From Vibrio hangzhouensis (lineage in GTDB: Bacteria > Pseudomonadota > Gammaproteobacteria > Enterobacterales > Vibrionaceae), in the NCBI RefSeq assembly GCF_900107935.1, contig NZ_FNVG01000025.1:1-64000 (forward strand): a stretch of 64,000 nt of DNA. Reading direction: 5' to 3'. Every line of letters starts with the position of its first letter. The stretch's first letter is position 1. Below the pieces are notes generated by a model, which saw only the letters and a program-made list of their open reading frames with translations, was not told the DNA's origin and ran no database searches. This document shows positions 51,563 to 60,101 of this stretch, piece by piece. The position numbers and the translations under genes were made by a program.

Positions 51563-52541
51563 GACCGTGCTCTCTGAGCCAATGCACGCCATTGAGTGCA
51601 ATGCCAATGGCACAGGCGAATGTCGCTGACACCATCCCTATACCCTGACTTTCTATAAGGACCCCCTGACGGGCATCAAAACATTGCGCCGCTTTGCCAG
51701 TATAGCGGCTCACCATGTCACACACGCTGTCATCATGGGCATGACCGCCGGTGACAATAATGCCTGGCGCTGCATTGTCTCCGAGCATGGAGCGGTAGAG
51801 TTGCAGCTGTGAACTGACTTTGCTGGCTACCGAGGCAAAAATCCGTTCGGCTTCGGATTTAAATTCTGTAGCAGACGATGACAGCTGGTATTGATGACTG
51901 GCCGTAGACCATGTCTTGCCCTGATCGGCAGACAAACTGAGTGGCGGCACCAATGAAACATGGGTGGCACCAAACTCGAGAACCGCCCAGTCACGGAACT
52001 CGGAATGACGCAGCACCAGACGCGACTGCAGTCCACGCAAGGCACTCAACTGAGTATCCATCAAACAGGGCCGTAGCCCTATTCTGGCGGTTACTGCACT
52101 CCATTTATCAACGATACTTTGTCGAGTCACCTGCACCCGAAAAGCCTCGCTGCTGCTCTCACGGGTATCGGACACTTTGATAAAGTCGATTGCCAGCGCT
52201 TGATTCGGATAGGGGGTCTGATGTCCCATTAGCTGATGAATGGCATACTCCTGCTCCAGGTCACTCAACCCCTTTTCTAATGTGACAACTTTGCTCATCA
52301 CCGTACTGTCAGGCAGTGCAATGGCAGCGTTTTTACGGAATATCGGCGCTACTTTTCCAAGATTTTTAAGTTTCTTAACAGTTTCCTGATGCTTGAGTGT
52401 ATGAGGATCGGTGAAAATAGCATCGCAATCATGAAGCTCTAGGTGGTTTACTAACGTGATATCAGTTCCCTCGTAAGCCAGCACGACCGCTTTGGCACTG
52501 AAGTGTCCTATATCGATACCAGTAATCCATTTTCTTGCCAT
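51549..52541 (-). CDS. pilM: Type IV pilus assembly protein PilM
   Basis: With the start at 52541 (MARKWITGIDIGHFSAKAVV) the protein has 330 residues. It is an actin-like ATPase fold: the phosphate-1 motif is GIDIGHFSAKAVVL near residues 8-21 and the second nucleotide motif is VLEFGATHVSLV near 185. It binds PilN's N-terminus to build the inner-membrane platform. It is the first gene of pilMNOPQ and is divergent from ponA, an arrangement widely conserved in gammaproteobacteria. Confidence 0.93.
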   Translation of the reverse strand: MARKWITGIDIGHFSAKAVVLAYEGTDITLVNHLELHDCDAIFTDPHTLKHQETVKKLKNLGKVAPIFRKNAAIALPDSTVMSKVVTLEKGLSDLEQEYAIHQLMGHQTPYPNQALAIDFIKVSDTRESSSEAFRVQVTRQSIVDKWSAVTARIGLRPCLMDTQLSALRGLQSRLVLRHSEFRDWAVLEFGATHVSLVPPLSLSADQGKTWSTASHQYQLSSSATEFKSEAERIFASVASKVSSQLQLYRSMLGDNAAPGIIVTGGHAHDDSVCDMVSRYTGKAAQCFDARQGVLIESQGIGMVSATFACAIGIALNGVHWLREHGHGLR

Positions 52542-52687
52542 TAAAAATAACCTCAGCAAATACAATAACAACGCGAAAAGGTTGAGATCGACGCTCAAAT
52601 AAGCGTTAATTAACCCTATAGGTAATTTTTTGGCCTAGAGTACAAGTAATTGCCTACCCATAACCTCAATTAATCAGGGAATCTCCG

Positions 52688-55333
52688 GTGAAGTTCATAA
52701 AGAGACTGTTGGTTTTTGCATTGATTTGCATCCTCTTTGGAGTCGGTACTATTTTCGGGTTTTACTACTACGTGAAACCAGAATTACCCGACGTTGCCAC
52801 ATTAAAAGATGTTCAACTGCAAACGCCTATGCAGGTGTTTAGCCAGGACGGGAAGCTGATCGCACAGTTCGGTGAAAAGCGACGTATTCCAATTTCCTAC
52901 GATGAGATCCCACAAGAACTTATCGACGCACTTATTGCTACTGAAGACAGTCGTTTCTACGATCATTTTGGTTTTGACCCAATTGGCATTACCCGTGCTG
53001 CAGTGGCAGTCATTGCATCGGGCAGCGCATCACAGGGTGCAAGTACCATTACTCAGCAGTTAGCACGTAACTTCTTCTTATCCAATGAGAAGAAGATCAT
53101 GCGTAAGATCAAAGAGATCTTTATTGCGGTCCATATCGAACAGCTGCTTAGTAAGCAGGAGATCATGGAGCTGTATGTCAACAAGATCTTCCTTGGCTAT
53201 CGTTCCTACGGTTTTGGTGCCGCCGCCCAAGCCTACTTCGGTCGCAACCTCAACGAGTTGACGTTGAGCGAGATCGCCGTGTTGGCGGGTTTGCCAAAAG
53301 CACCTTCAACCATGAACCCTATCTATTCGATAGAACGAGCGACACAACGCCGTAATGTCGTACTGTCGCGTATGCTGTCAGAGAAATACATCTCGCAGGC
53401 ACAGTTTGATGAAGCCCGTAGTGAGCCGATTATTTCCCAGTATCATGGTGCTGAAATCGAGTTAAGCGCGCCTTATATCGCTGAAATTGCCCGCGCCTGG
53501 ATGGTAAGTCGTTACGGTGAAGAGGCCTACGAGTCTGGCATGCGTATTACCACCACTATCGACTCCAAGCTGCAGAAAGCCGCGCACATCGCCGCGATTA
53601 AAAACCTGCTCAGCTATGACGAACGACATGGCTATCGTGGTGCGGAAAAAGTACTGTGGAAACCGGGACAAACGGCTCTGAATGATGAAGAGATTGCCCA
53701 GCACCTGCGTCGCGAACCAACCTACGGTGAGCTGCGTCCAGCGGTTGTCACCCAGGTAGAAGGTCAGTCTGCAACGGTATACGTCAAAGGGTATGGCCTG
53801 CAGAGCATCAACTGGGACAACATGAAGTGGGCTCGCCCATTCCGAAATGATGATCGTCAAGGCCCTGCTCCTAAAGTGGCCGATGAGATTGTTGTCGTCG
53901 GTGAGCAAGTCTGGGTTCGCGCTGCCGATCTCGACGTGACACCAGATGTGGCTCCAGAAGACAAAGAAGTCCAGACCGAAGAAGACAAGCCTGTAGACGA
54001 AGTAGCCGTCATCTGGCGTTTGAGCCAGGTTCCGAATGCCAATACCGCATTCGTGGCTATCAATCCGGAAAACGGCGCGGTTCTGTCACTGGTTGGTGGA
54101 TTTAACTTCGTACACAGTAAATTCAACCGTGCCACTCAGTCTGTTCGACAAGTGGGTTCGAGCATCAAACCTTTTATTTACGCGGCAGCGCTGGATAAAG
54201 ACATGACTCTGGCCAGCCTGGTCAATGACGCGCCAATCAACAAGTGGGACCAGAGTGCAGGTACCGCATGGCGTCCGAAGAACTCACCACCTACCTACAC
54301 TGGCCCAACTCGTCTGCGTATCGGTCTGGCACAATCCAAGAACGTGATGGCGGTGAGAGTGCTGCGTGATGTCGGACTGGATGAGACACGGGATTATCTG
54401 ACACGTTTTGGTTTTGATAAATCGAAATTGCCACGTTCAGAAACCATCGCACTGGGTGCAGGCAGCCTGACACCGATTCAAATGGCACAGGGTTTCTCGG
54501 TATTCGCCAACGGGGGTTACTATGTTGAGCCTTATTACATCAGCAGAGTCGAAGACCCGTTTGGCGCACTGGAGTTTGAAGCGAATCCTAAGGTAGTTTG
54601 TCATCAGGACTGTCCACAAATGGAAGCTCCTGAAATGCTGTCTGCGACAACCGAAGATGCTGCACCAAGTATTGAAGAAGCCACCAGTGCCGCCGAGCTC
54701 GCACCAGTGGATATGACTCAGTTCCTGGAGCAGGATCTCACGTCTGATGAACCGCGTTACGCACCAAAAGTACTGTCAGAACAAACGGCGTTCCTGACTC
54801 GAGAAATGCTGTACAGCAATGTCTGGGGTGGCGGTAACTGGCGTGATGGCACTGGCTGGAATGGTACAGGTTGGCGTGCTCAGAAACTGGAACGACGTGA
54901 TGTTGGTGGTAAAACCGGTACCACCAATGATTCCAAAGATGCCTGGTACAACGGCTACGGCCCGGGCATCGTCGCTACGGCCTGGGTAGGCTTTGATGAT
55001 CACCAGAGAAAACTGGGACGCACGACAGCCAACTCGAATTTGGGCAATGACCAAATCACCGGAGCAGAAGCGGGGGCGAAGACGGCACAGCCTGCATGGG
55101 TCGACTTTATGCACGTGGCACTTGAAGATCGTCCGCAGCACTCAAAACAGATCCCGAATGATATCACTCGTGTGCGTATCGATCGTGAATCCGGGCTGCT
55201 GACCAATAAAACGGACAGTTCATCGATGTTTGAGTACTTCAAGATCGGAACCGAGCCTAAGGAGTACGTTCAGGAAAGTCTGACCGACACTTTGTATTCC
55301 AGCGATGAATCCGAAGGTGACAGTCTATTCTGA
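52688..55333 (+). CDS. mrcA: Penicillin-binding protein 1A
   Basis: The GTG-started 881-residue class A PBP has an N-terminal membrane anchor (residues 5-28). The glycosyltransferase domain shows ATEDSRFYDHFGFDPIGITR near 83 and GASTITQQLARNFFL near 117. An OB-like inserted domain lies at about 320-430. The transpeptidase domain has the active Ser in SVRQVGSSIKPFIYAA near 487, the S-x-N in GLAQSKNVMAVRVL near 550 and the KTG in GGKTGTTNDSKDAWY near 740. It synthesises and cross-links peptidoglycan in the periplasm. The linker around residues 640-690 is acidic. Confidence 0.95.
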   Translation: MKFIKRLLVFALICILFGVGTIFGFYYYVKPELPDVATLKDVQLQTPMQVFSQDGKLIAQFGEKRRIPISYDEIPQELIDALIATEDSRFYDHFGFDPIGITRAAVAVIASGSASQGASTITQQLARNFFLSNEKKIMRKIKEIFIAVHIEQLLSKQEIMELYVNKIFLGYRSYGFGAAAQAYFGRNLNELTLSEIAVLAGLPKAPSTMNPIYSIERATQRRNVVLSRMLSEKYISQAQFDEARSEPIISQYHGAEIELSAPYIAEIARAWMVSRYGEEAYESGMRITTTIDSKLQKAAHIAAIKNLLSYDERHGYRGAEKVLWKPGQTALNDEEIAQHLRREPTYGELRPAVVTQVEGQSATVYVKGYGLQSINWDNMKWARPFRNDDRQGPAPKVADEIVVVGEQVWVRAADLDVTPDVAPEDKEVQTEEDKPVDEVAVIWRLSQVPNANTAFVAINPENGAVLSLVGGFNFVHSKFNRATQSVRQVGSSIKPFIYAAALDKDMTLASLVNDAPINKWDQSAGTAWRPKNSPPTYTGPTRLRIGLAQSKNVMAVRVLRDVGLDETRDYLTRFGFDKSKLPRSETIALGAGSLTPIQMAQGFSVFANGGYYVEPYYISRVEDPFGALEFEANPKVVCHQDCPQMEAPEMLSATTEDAAPSIEEATSAAELAPVDMTQFLEQDLTSDEPRYAPKVLSEQTAFLTREMLYSNVWGGGNWRDGTGWNGTGWRAQKLERRDVGGKTGTTNDSKDAWYNGYGPGIVATAWVGFDDHQRKLGRTTANSNLGNDQITGAEAGAKTAQPAWVDFMHVALEDRPQHSKQIPNDITRVRIDRESGLLTNKTDSSSMFEYFKIGTEPKEYVQESLTDTLYSSDESEGDSLF

Positions 55334-55352
55334 TACATGGGTTTATATAGAG

Positions 55353-55378
55353 AAAAAGGGGCGTTTCGCCCCTTTTTT
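55353..55378. terminator. Bidirectional terminator between mrcA and oxyR
   Basis: AAAAAGGGGCG-ttt-CGCCCCTTTTTT, with A and T runs, shared by the converging genes. Confidence 0.92.
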
Positions 55379-55396
55379 GTATTTTGAATACCCATG

Positions 55397-56284
55397 CTAC
55401 GGCTGTAGATAGCTGGCAATGGCCTGTGCCAGTTTTTCAAAACGAGCTCTTAGCGGCGAGCCCGGGCGGTAAGCCAGCACAATACTTCTCGATGGCGTTG
55501 GATTGACCGCCGTGACATAACACACCCCATCTTTCTGTTTTTGCTCAGGCAACGAAAGTTGTGGTAACAGAGTGATCCCGGCTCCAGCCGCAACCATGTT
55601 ACGCAACGTTTCCAGACTGGTGGCTTTAAAACGCTCATCATCCCGAGCTCCGGCAGCAAAACAAAAGCCCAGAGCCTGATCACGTAAACAGTGCCCATCG
55701 CCCAGAGATAACACCGTCTGACCACTCAGTTGCGCCATCTCTATCTGCTCCAACTGCGCCCATTCATGGTCGCAAGGCACGGCGATGCTCATCGGCTCGT
55801 TGTACACTTCTATCTCTTTAAATGGGGCAGTTTCAGGGACGGAGGCCAGTACCAGGCAATCCAGCTTTCCCTCTTCTAACTGTCTGACCAAATGATGCGT
55901 CTGCGCTTCATGAAGAAACAGCTCTAACTCAGGAAAAGCCTCTTTGAGCTTGGGTACGATGCGCGGCAACAAATAGGGACCGACCGTCGGAATAAAACCA
56001 ATATGCATCGGACCAGTCATTTCACCACTTTGTCCCGCCGCCATTTCGCGGAATGTTTTCACTTCCTTCAACACGCGTTTGGCCTGTTCCACCAACTGCA
56101 ATCCGGCATCCGTAAACAACACCCGACGACTGCTGCGTTCTAATAACGATGTCCCGATTTCATCTTCCAGCTTGCGGATTTGGCCACTCAATGTTGGCTG
56201 ACTGACAAAACATGCCTCTGCGGCTTTGCGGAAATGCTTGTGTTCCGCCAGCGCCACCAGATACTCAAAATCACGAATGTTCAT
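55397..56284 (-). CDS. oxyR: Hydrogen peroxide-responsive regulator OxyR
   Basis: With the start at 56284 (MNIRDFEYLVALAEHKHFRK, ribosome site GGAG) the LysR-type protein has 295 residues. The helix-turn-helix is in HFRKAAEACFVSQPTLSGQI near 18-37. The redox pair is the two cysteines in GDGHCLRDQALGFC near residues 195-208; they are nine apart, as in E. coli OxyR (Cys199 and Cys208). It activates antioxidant genes. It is divergent from a peroxiredoxin-glutaredoxin gene, with an OxyR-type site in between. Confidence 0.94.
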   Translation of the reverse strand: MNIRDFEYLVALAEHKHFRKAAEACFVSQPTLSGQIRKLEDEIGTSLLERSSRRVLFTDAGLQLVEQAKRVLKEVKTFREMAAGQSGEMTGPMHIGFIPTVGPYLLPRIVPKLKEAFPELELFLHEAQTHHLVRQLEEGKLDCLVLASVPETAPFKEIEVYNEPMSIAVPCDHEWAQLEQIEMAQLSGQTVLSLGDGHCLRDQALGFCFAAGARDDERFKATSLETLRNMVAAGAGITLLPQLSLPEQKQKDGVCYVTAVNPTPSRSIVLAYRPGSPLRARFEKLAQAIASYLQP

Positions 56285-56295
56285 TACCGGCTCCG

Positions 56296-56332
56296 ATAGA
56301 AATAAACTATCGATACCATAACAATAAACGAT
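56296..56332. promoter_or_regulatory. OxyR binding site between oxyR and the peroxiredoxin gene
   Basis: The pattern ATAG-N7-CTAT-N7-ATAA-N7-CGAT matches the OxyR consensus of four ATAG/CTAT elements with 7-bp spacing; the first pair is perfect and the second has two mismatches. It lies 12 bp upstream of oxyR, so it can both autoregulate oxyR and activate the divergent gene. Confidence 0.7.
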
Positions 56333-56426
56333 TAGAACTATCAAACCATTTTTTCGATAATGGTCCCATCAACTCAGGGCAGCAACCCTCAGTAACACTT
56401 TTCAAATACTTTAGAAGGACATGACT

Positions 56427-57155
56427 ATGTTTGCATCAAAAGAAGGCCAGGCAGTACCTCAGGTAACATTCCCGACTCGTCAGGGGGATTCCTGGGTGAA
56501 CGTCTCCAGTGATGACGTGTTTAAAGACAAAACGGTCATTGTATTCAGTTTACCGGGTGCCTTTACACCAACCTGTTCTTCTAGCCACTTACCGCGCTAC
56601 AACGAACTGTTTCCGGTATTTAAAGATCATGGCGTCGATGACATTGTCTGCGTTTCCGTCAACGATACGTTTGTCATGAACGCCTGGAAAGCCGATCAGG
56701 AAGCCGACAACATCACCTTCATTCCCGACGGTAATGGTGACTTTACCGAAGGTATGGGCATGCTGGTTGAGAAAAACGACCTGGGTTTTGGCAAACGTTC
56801 ATGGCGTTATAGCATGTTGGTTAAAAATGGCATCGTAGAAAAAATGTTCATTGAAGCTGACGAACCGGGTGACCCGTTTAAGGTCTCCGATGCAGATACA
56901 ATGCTCAGCTACATCGCACCAGAATACAGAACACAAGAATCCATCACGGTGTTCAGTAAACCAGGCTGCCCTTTCTGCATGAAGGCAAAGCAAAATCTTA
57001 TCGACCACAATCTGCAATACGAAGAAGTGATTTTGGGTAAAGATGCTACGACAGTAACTTTGCGCGCTATCACCGGACGTACAACCGTACCTCAGGTGTT
57101 TATTGGCGGTAAGCATATTGGTGGTAGTGAGGAGCTTGAAGCGTATTTGGGCTAA
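56427..57155 (+). CDS. Peroxiredoxin-glutaredoxin hybrid (Prx5 type)
   Basis: This 242-residue fusion starts with a peroxiredoxin-5 domain (peroxidatic Cys in SLPGAFTPTCSSSHLPRY near residue 48). It ends with a glutaredoxin domain from about 168 (active site GCPFCMKAK, then TTVPQVFIGGKHIGGSEEL). The fusion is known from Haemophilus and Vibrio and uses glutathione directly to reduce peroxides. An ATG two codons earlier (56421) is also possible, but the spacing to AAGGA favours 56427. It is divergent from oxyR with an OxyR site in between, so induction by peroxide is expected. Confidence 0.94.
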   Translation: MFASKEGQAVPQVTFPTRQGDSWVNVSSDDVFKDKTVIVFSLPGAFTPTCSSSHLPRYNELFPVFKDHGVDDIVCVSVNDTFVMNAWKADQEADNITFIPDGNGDFTEGMGMLVEKNDLGFGKRSWRYSMLVKNGIVEKMFIEADEPGDPFKVSDADTMLSYIAPEYRTQESITVFSKPGCPFCMKAKQNLIDHNLQYEEVILGKDATTVTLRAITGRTTVPQVFIGGKHIGGSEELEAYLG

Positions 57156-57163
57156 AAGCAAAA

Positions 57164-57225
57164 GGTTCTATGGTTCTATGGTTCTATGGTTCTATGGTTC
57201 TATGGTTCTATGGTTCTATGGTTCT
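57164..57225. repeat. Tandem octamer array (GGTTCTAT)n
   Basis: GGTTCTAT is repeated seven times perfectly and then in part (GGTTCT), 9 bp past the peroxiredoxin stop codon. Diverged units of the same kind follow (GGTACTA, GGTTCTT, GGTCCAG). Such arrays are prone to copy-number change by slippage. Confidence 0.95.
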
Positions 57226-57270
57226 GGGTACTAGGTTCTTGGTCCAGAGAATCGTCACCCTAGATCAAAT

Positions 57271-57302
57271 AAAAGCGAGTCCCGATATGGGGCTCGCTTT
57301 TT
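57271..57302. terminator. Bidirectional terminator between the peroxiredoxin and RidA-family genes
   Basis: AAAAGCGAGtCCC-gatat-GGGgCTCGCTTTTT; both sides carry A or T runs, and both genes converge here. Confidence 0.85.
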
Positions 57303-57322
57303 CGTGGTCGGGATGACGGTGA

Positions 57323-57679
57323 CTATTTTGTTTCGATTTCTGCGGCGATCACGGAGATCTCCACCAACAGAGCTTCACGGGCCATGTCGCCTGTGACACA
57401 GGCGCGTGCCGGAGCGTGGCCTTGGGGAACCCAGGCATCCCACACCGCATTCATCGCCTGAAAGTCCTGCATGTCTTTGAGATAGATGGTGGCTGACAGC
57501 ATGTGCTCTTTGTCACTTCCCGCTTCCAGAAGCAGCGCTTCTACTTTATCCAGCATGGTTTGCGTTTGTTCGGTGATGTCTTTGGTCGCATCGGCGCATA
57601 CCTGGCCACACAGGTAGATGGTGCCATTGTGTTTAACGATACGGCTCATGCGCTCTTTGGTATGAAGGCGTTCAATCAT
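57323..57679 (-). CDS. RidA/YjgF family protein
   Basis: With the start at 57679 (MIERLHTKERMSRIVKHNG) the protein has 118 residues, near the family's 115-130; the open frame continues 54 more codons upstream without coding character. YLCGQVCADATKDITEQTQT near residue 20 and ACVTGDMAREALLVEISVIA near 95 match the RidA fold, with the conserved Arg of the active site in PARACVTGDM near 93. RidA proteins remove reactive enamine/imine intermediates; this one is closer to the YoaB/TdcF subgroup, so the exact activity is uncertain. A ribosome site is not obvious. Confidence 0.8.
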   Translation of the reverse strand: MIERLHTKERMSRIVKHNGTIYLCGQVCADATKDITEQTQTMLDKVEALLLEAGSDKEHMLSATIYLKDMQDFQAMNAVWDAWVPQGHAPARACVTGDMAREALLVEISVIAAEIETK

Positions 57680-57822
57680 GGTATTGGTGCTCTTTGTTAT
57701 TGGATGGAACAGGAAGATATATTCTAGCGGATCCAGATAGATAGCAACATGGCAGCAATGTGACGTGCTTGGCGAACAGCAAAATTGGCGGGCTGGTGAC
57801 GAGGCGAAATTGCCCCAAAAAG

Positions 57823-57857
57823 AAAAAAGCCCCGTAATCAACCTTGATTCGGGGCCT
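57823..57857 (-). terminator. Terminator after argH
   Basis: GCCCCG and CGGGGC form the base and AATCAA-gg-TTGATT the upper stem; on the minus strand a run of T follows. It is about 130 bp past the argH stop codon. Confidence 0.85.
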
Positions 57858-57985
57858 TCTTAGATTCTTCTAAGAAAAAGCAGTGGTACTTTAATAGACC
57901 GTGCCTTTTCTTAATGGTTCCCAGAAAAATGATCTTTTTTTAAAGTTTTTTCGATCTTTTTCTCATTATCTTAATTTTCAATGTG

Positions 57986-59860
57986 TTATGCGACGTTCAT
58001 CTTGGCAATAATCTGCTCGACCAAGTTCACTTCCAATGCAACCTCATCACAGGCATGCTGTCTTGGACACTGATCGCAGTCCTTGAGTACTTTCTCAGGC
58101 AACAGCGTCTTCGATGTAGGAATGAAGTCGTGCTTCATAAAGAACTCTGGTGTACGAGTCAGCACAAACACTTTCTTGATGGCCATCTTACGCGCCTTCT
58201 CGACTAAGTGCTGAACGATAGCAGTGCCTTGTCCCTGTCCCTGCCAACCCGCTTCAACGCCCAGAGAGCGAATCTCAGCCAGTCCCGAATCATACACATA
58301 CAAAGATGCACAACCCGTCACTTCTCCATGATGTTCTGCTACTGCGAAAGAGCCAATATCGCGCACCAGTTCATTGCGGCTGCGCGGCAGGTTTTCACCC
58401 AGGTTAGCCCAGTAAGCCACCATGCTTTCCAGAGCATCTATATCTGTCAGTCTTGCTGCGCGCACTTTCACCGCGGAGTTATCACGAGCACTCAAGCGCT
58501 TCGCGGCCTGATCGACAGCGTAAGCCACTTGCTGTGGCGCGACGCCACCCAGAGCATTTCGTTTTTCAAGACAACTTTCAATGGTCAGAATGTCATACAC
58601 ATCCTGCTCAATGACCGGTGAGAACTGTTGCAGTTCGGCAATAGACAACTCTTCCAGTGCACAGCCCTTTTCGATCGCACTGACCACTGCGACGCCCACG
58701 ATATGGTGTGCTTCACGGAATGGAATGCCTTTCGCCACCAGGTAATCGGCCAGTTCGGTTGAGTTGGCGTAACCTTGTTTCGCCGCCTCCAGTGTCCGCT
58801 CACCATTCACCTTGATGCCATCAAAGCAGAGTGCCGCCATCTCCATGCAGTCATTCCAGGTATCCAACGCATCGAACAGACCTTCTTTGTCTTCCTGCAT
58901 GTCTTTGTTGTAGGCCAGTGGCAAGGCTTTCACGGTCATCATCATGCCCGCGAGTGCACCGTATACACGGCCTGTCTTACCACGGATCAACTCCAGTGCA
59001 TCTGGGTTTTTCTTCTGTGGCATCAATGACGAGCCCGAAGTCACCGTGTCTGCCAACTCGATAAAGTTCGATTCTCCTGAGTTATAGAAGATCATATCTT
59101 CAGCCAGACGCGACAGGTGCAACATTGAAATAGAGGCAATCGACATCAGCTCCATCACATGGTCACGATCAGAAACCGAATCCAGGCTGTTACGAGTTGC
59201 TCTTCTGAAACCCAGGTTGTGTGCCAGTTGCTCACGATCCATCGGGTACGCGGTACCGGCCAGTGCGCCGGAGCCCAGAGGACAGGTATCCAGACGTTTA
59301 ATCGCATCTTCCAGACGGGAGTAGTCACGCTCAAACATTTCCACGTAAGCCAGACACCAGTGCGCAAACGTTACAGGTTGAGCACGCTGCAGGTGAGTAT
59401 AACCCGGGAGTACCGTATCCTGATGCGACTGGGCCACTTCGACCATTTGCGACTGCAATCTGTCGAGACCAATCAACAGCTGTTGTCCCTGCTGACGACA
59501 CCAGAGTTTTAAGTCTGTAGCGACCTGATCATTACGAGAACGACCTGTGTGCAGCTTTTTGCCGAGATCGCCCACTTTGCTGATCAACTGTTGCTCAACC
59601 CAGCTATGAATATCCTCAGCATCGGATCTTAAGATCTGCTTTGGATTCTCCATCACCTCAAGTTTGAGTTCATTCAGCGCCAGTTCCAGCTTCTGCTGTT
59701 CATCTTCCGTCAGAACGCCCACTGAGACCAATGCCTTAGACCAAGCAATAGAGCCAACAATGTCTTGCTCAGCAAGTCGGTAATCAAAGCGCAATGAATC
59801 ATTAAAGTCTTTGAATCTCGTATCTGCTGCTTGGGTAAATCTTCCGCCCCATAATGCCAT
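57986..59860 (-). CDS. argH: Argininosuccinate lyase fused to an N-acetylglutamate synthase-like GNAT domain
   Basis: The 624-residue protein joins two enzymes. Residues 1-460 form the lyase, with HTGRSRNDQVATDLKLW near 110 and the fumarase-superfamily signature SGSSLMPQKKNPDALELIRG near 280. Residues about 465-624 form a GNAT acetyltransferase with AARLTDIDALESMVAYW and the acyl-CoA motif GVEAGWQGQGQGTAIVQHLV near 540, plus a Cys-rich end (CDQCPRQHAC). This ArgH(A) fusion, known from Vibrio and Moritella, combines the last step of arginine synthesis with acetylation of glutamate, the first. It has a ribosome site GGAGAG. It is preceded by its own ARG-box-like sites and a terminator. Confidence 0.94.
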   Translation of the reverse strand: MALWGGRFTQAADTRFKDFNDSLRFDYRLAEQDIVGSIAWSKALVSVGVLTEDEQQKLELALNELKLEVMENPKQILRSDAEDIHSWVEQQLISKVGDLGKKLHTGRSRNDQVATDLKLWCRQQGQQLLIGLDRLQSQMVEVAQSHQDTVLPGYTHLQRAQPVTFAHWCLAYVEMFERDYSRLEDAIKRLDTCPLGSGALAGTAYPMDREQLAHNLGFRRATRNSLDSVSDRDHVMELMSIASISMLHLSRLAEDMIFYNSGESNFIELADTVTSGSSLMPQKKNPDALELIRGKTGRVYGALAGMMMTVKALPLAYNKDMQEDKEGLFDALDTWNDCMEMAALCFDGIKVNGERTLEAAKQGYANSTELADYLVAKGIPFREAHHIVGVAVVSAIEKGCALEELSIAELQQFSPVIEQDVYDILTIESCLEKRNALGGVAPQQVAYAVDQAAKRLSARDNSAVKVRAARLTDIDALESMVAYWANLGENLPRSRNELVRDIGSFAVAEHHGEVTGCASLYVYDSGLAEIRSLGVEAGWQGQGQGTAIVQHLVEKARKMAIKKVFVLTRTPEFFMKHDFIPTSKTLLPEKVLKDCDQCPRQHACDEVALEVNLVEQIIAKMNVA

Positions 59861-59967
59861 CGTGTCTCTCCTAACTGCTCAATCTTCGTCGCTTCATCGC
59901 TGAGTGAATTGGATGCAACTCAGTTTGTTTATTGATAGGGTTCAACTTACGGCAAATTGAACCAAAA

Positions 59968-60006
59968 ATAAAGTAAAAATTCATTTATTTCACATAAATA
60001 TTCACA
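59968..60006. promoter_or_regulatory. Pair of ARG-box-like sites upstream of argH
   Basis: Two TGAAT half-sites on the minus strand lie exactly 21 bp apart, the spacing of paired ARG boxes for the ArgR hexamer. The other half-sites are degraded (ATGTG and ACTTT instead of ATTCA). They lie about 110-145 bp upstream of the argH start. ArgR repression of argH is plausible but not proven. Confidence 0.45.
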
Positions 60007-60042
60007 CCGAGTGTCAATTTAATTTCTCAGGCGACAAATAAT

Positions 60043-60074
60043 AAGAAACCCATTTGATAACAAATGGGTTTCTT
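60043..60074 (-). terminator. Strong hairpin between argG and argH
   Basis: AAGAAACCCATTTG and CAAATGGGTTTCTT are perfect 14-bp arms with an ATAA loop, 28 bp past the argG stop codon; on the minus strand a T-rich tract follows. It suggests that argG transcripts end here and argH has its own promoter. Confidence 0.85.
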
Positions 60075-60101
60075 TATTTCAATCAGTATAGCTAACTGAG
60101 A

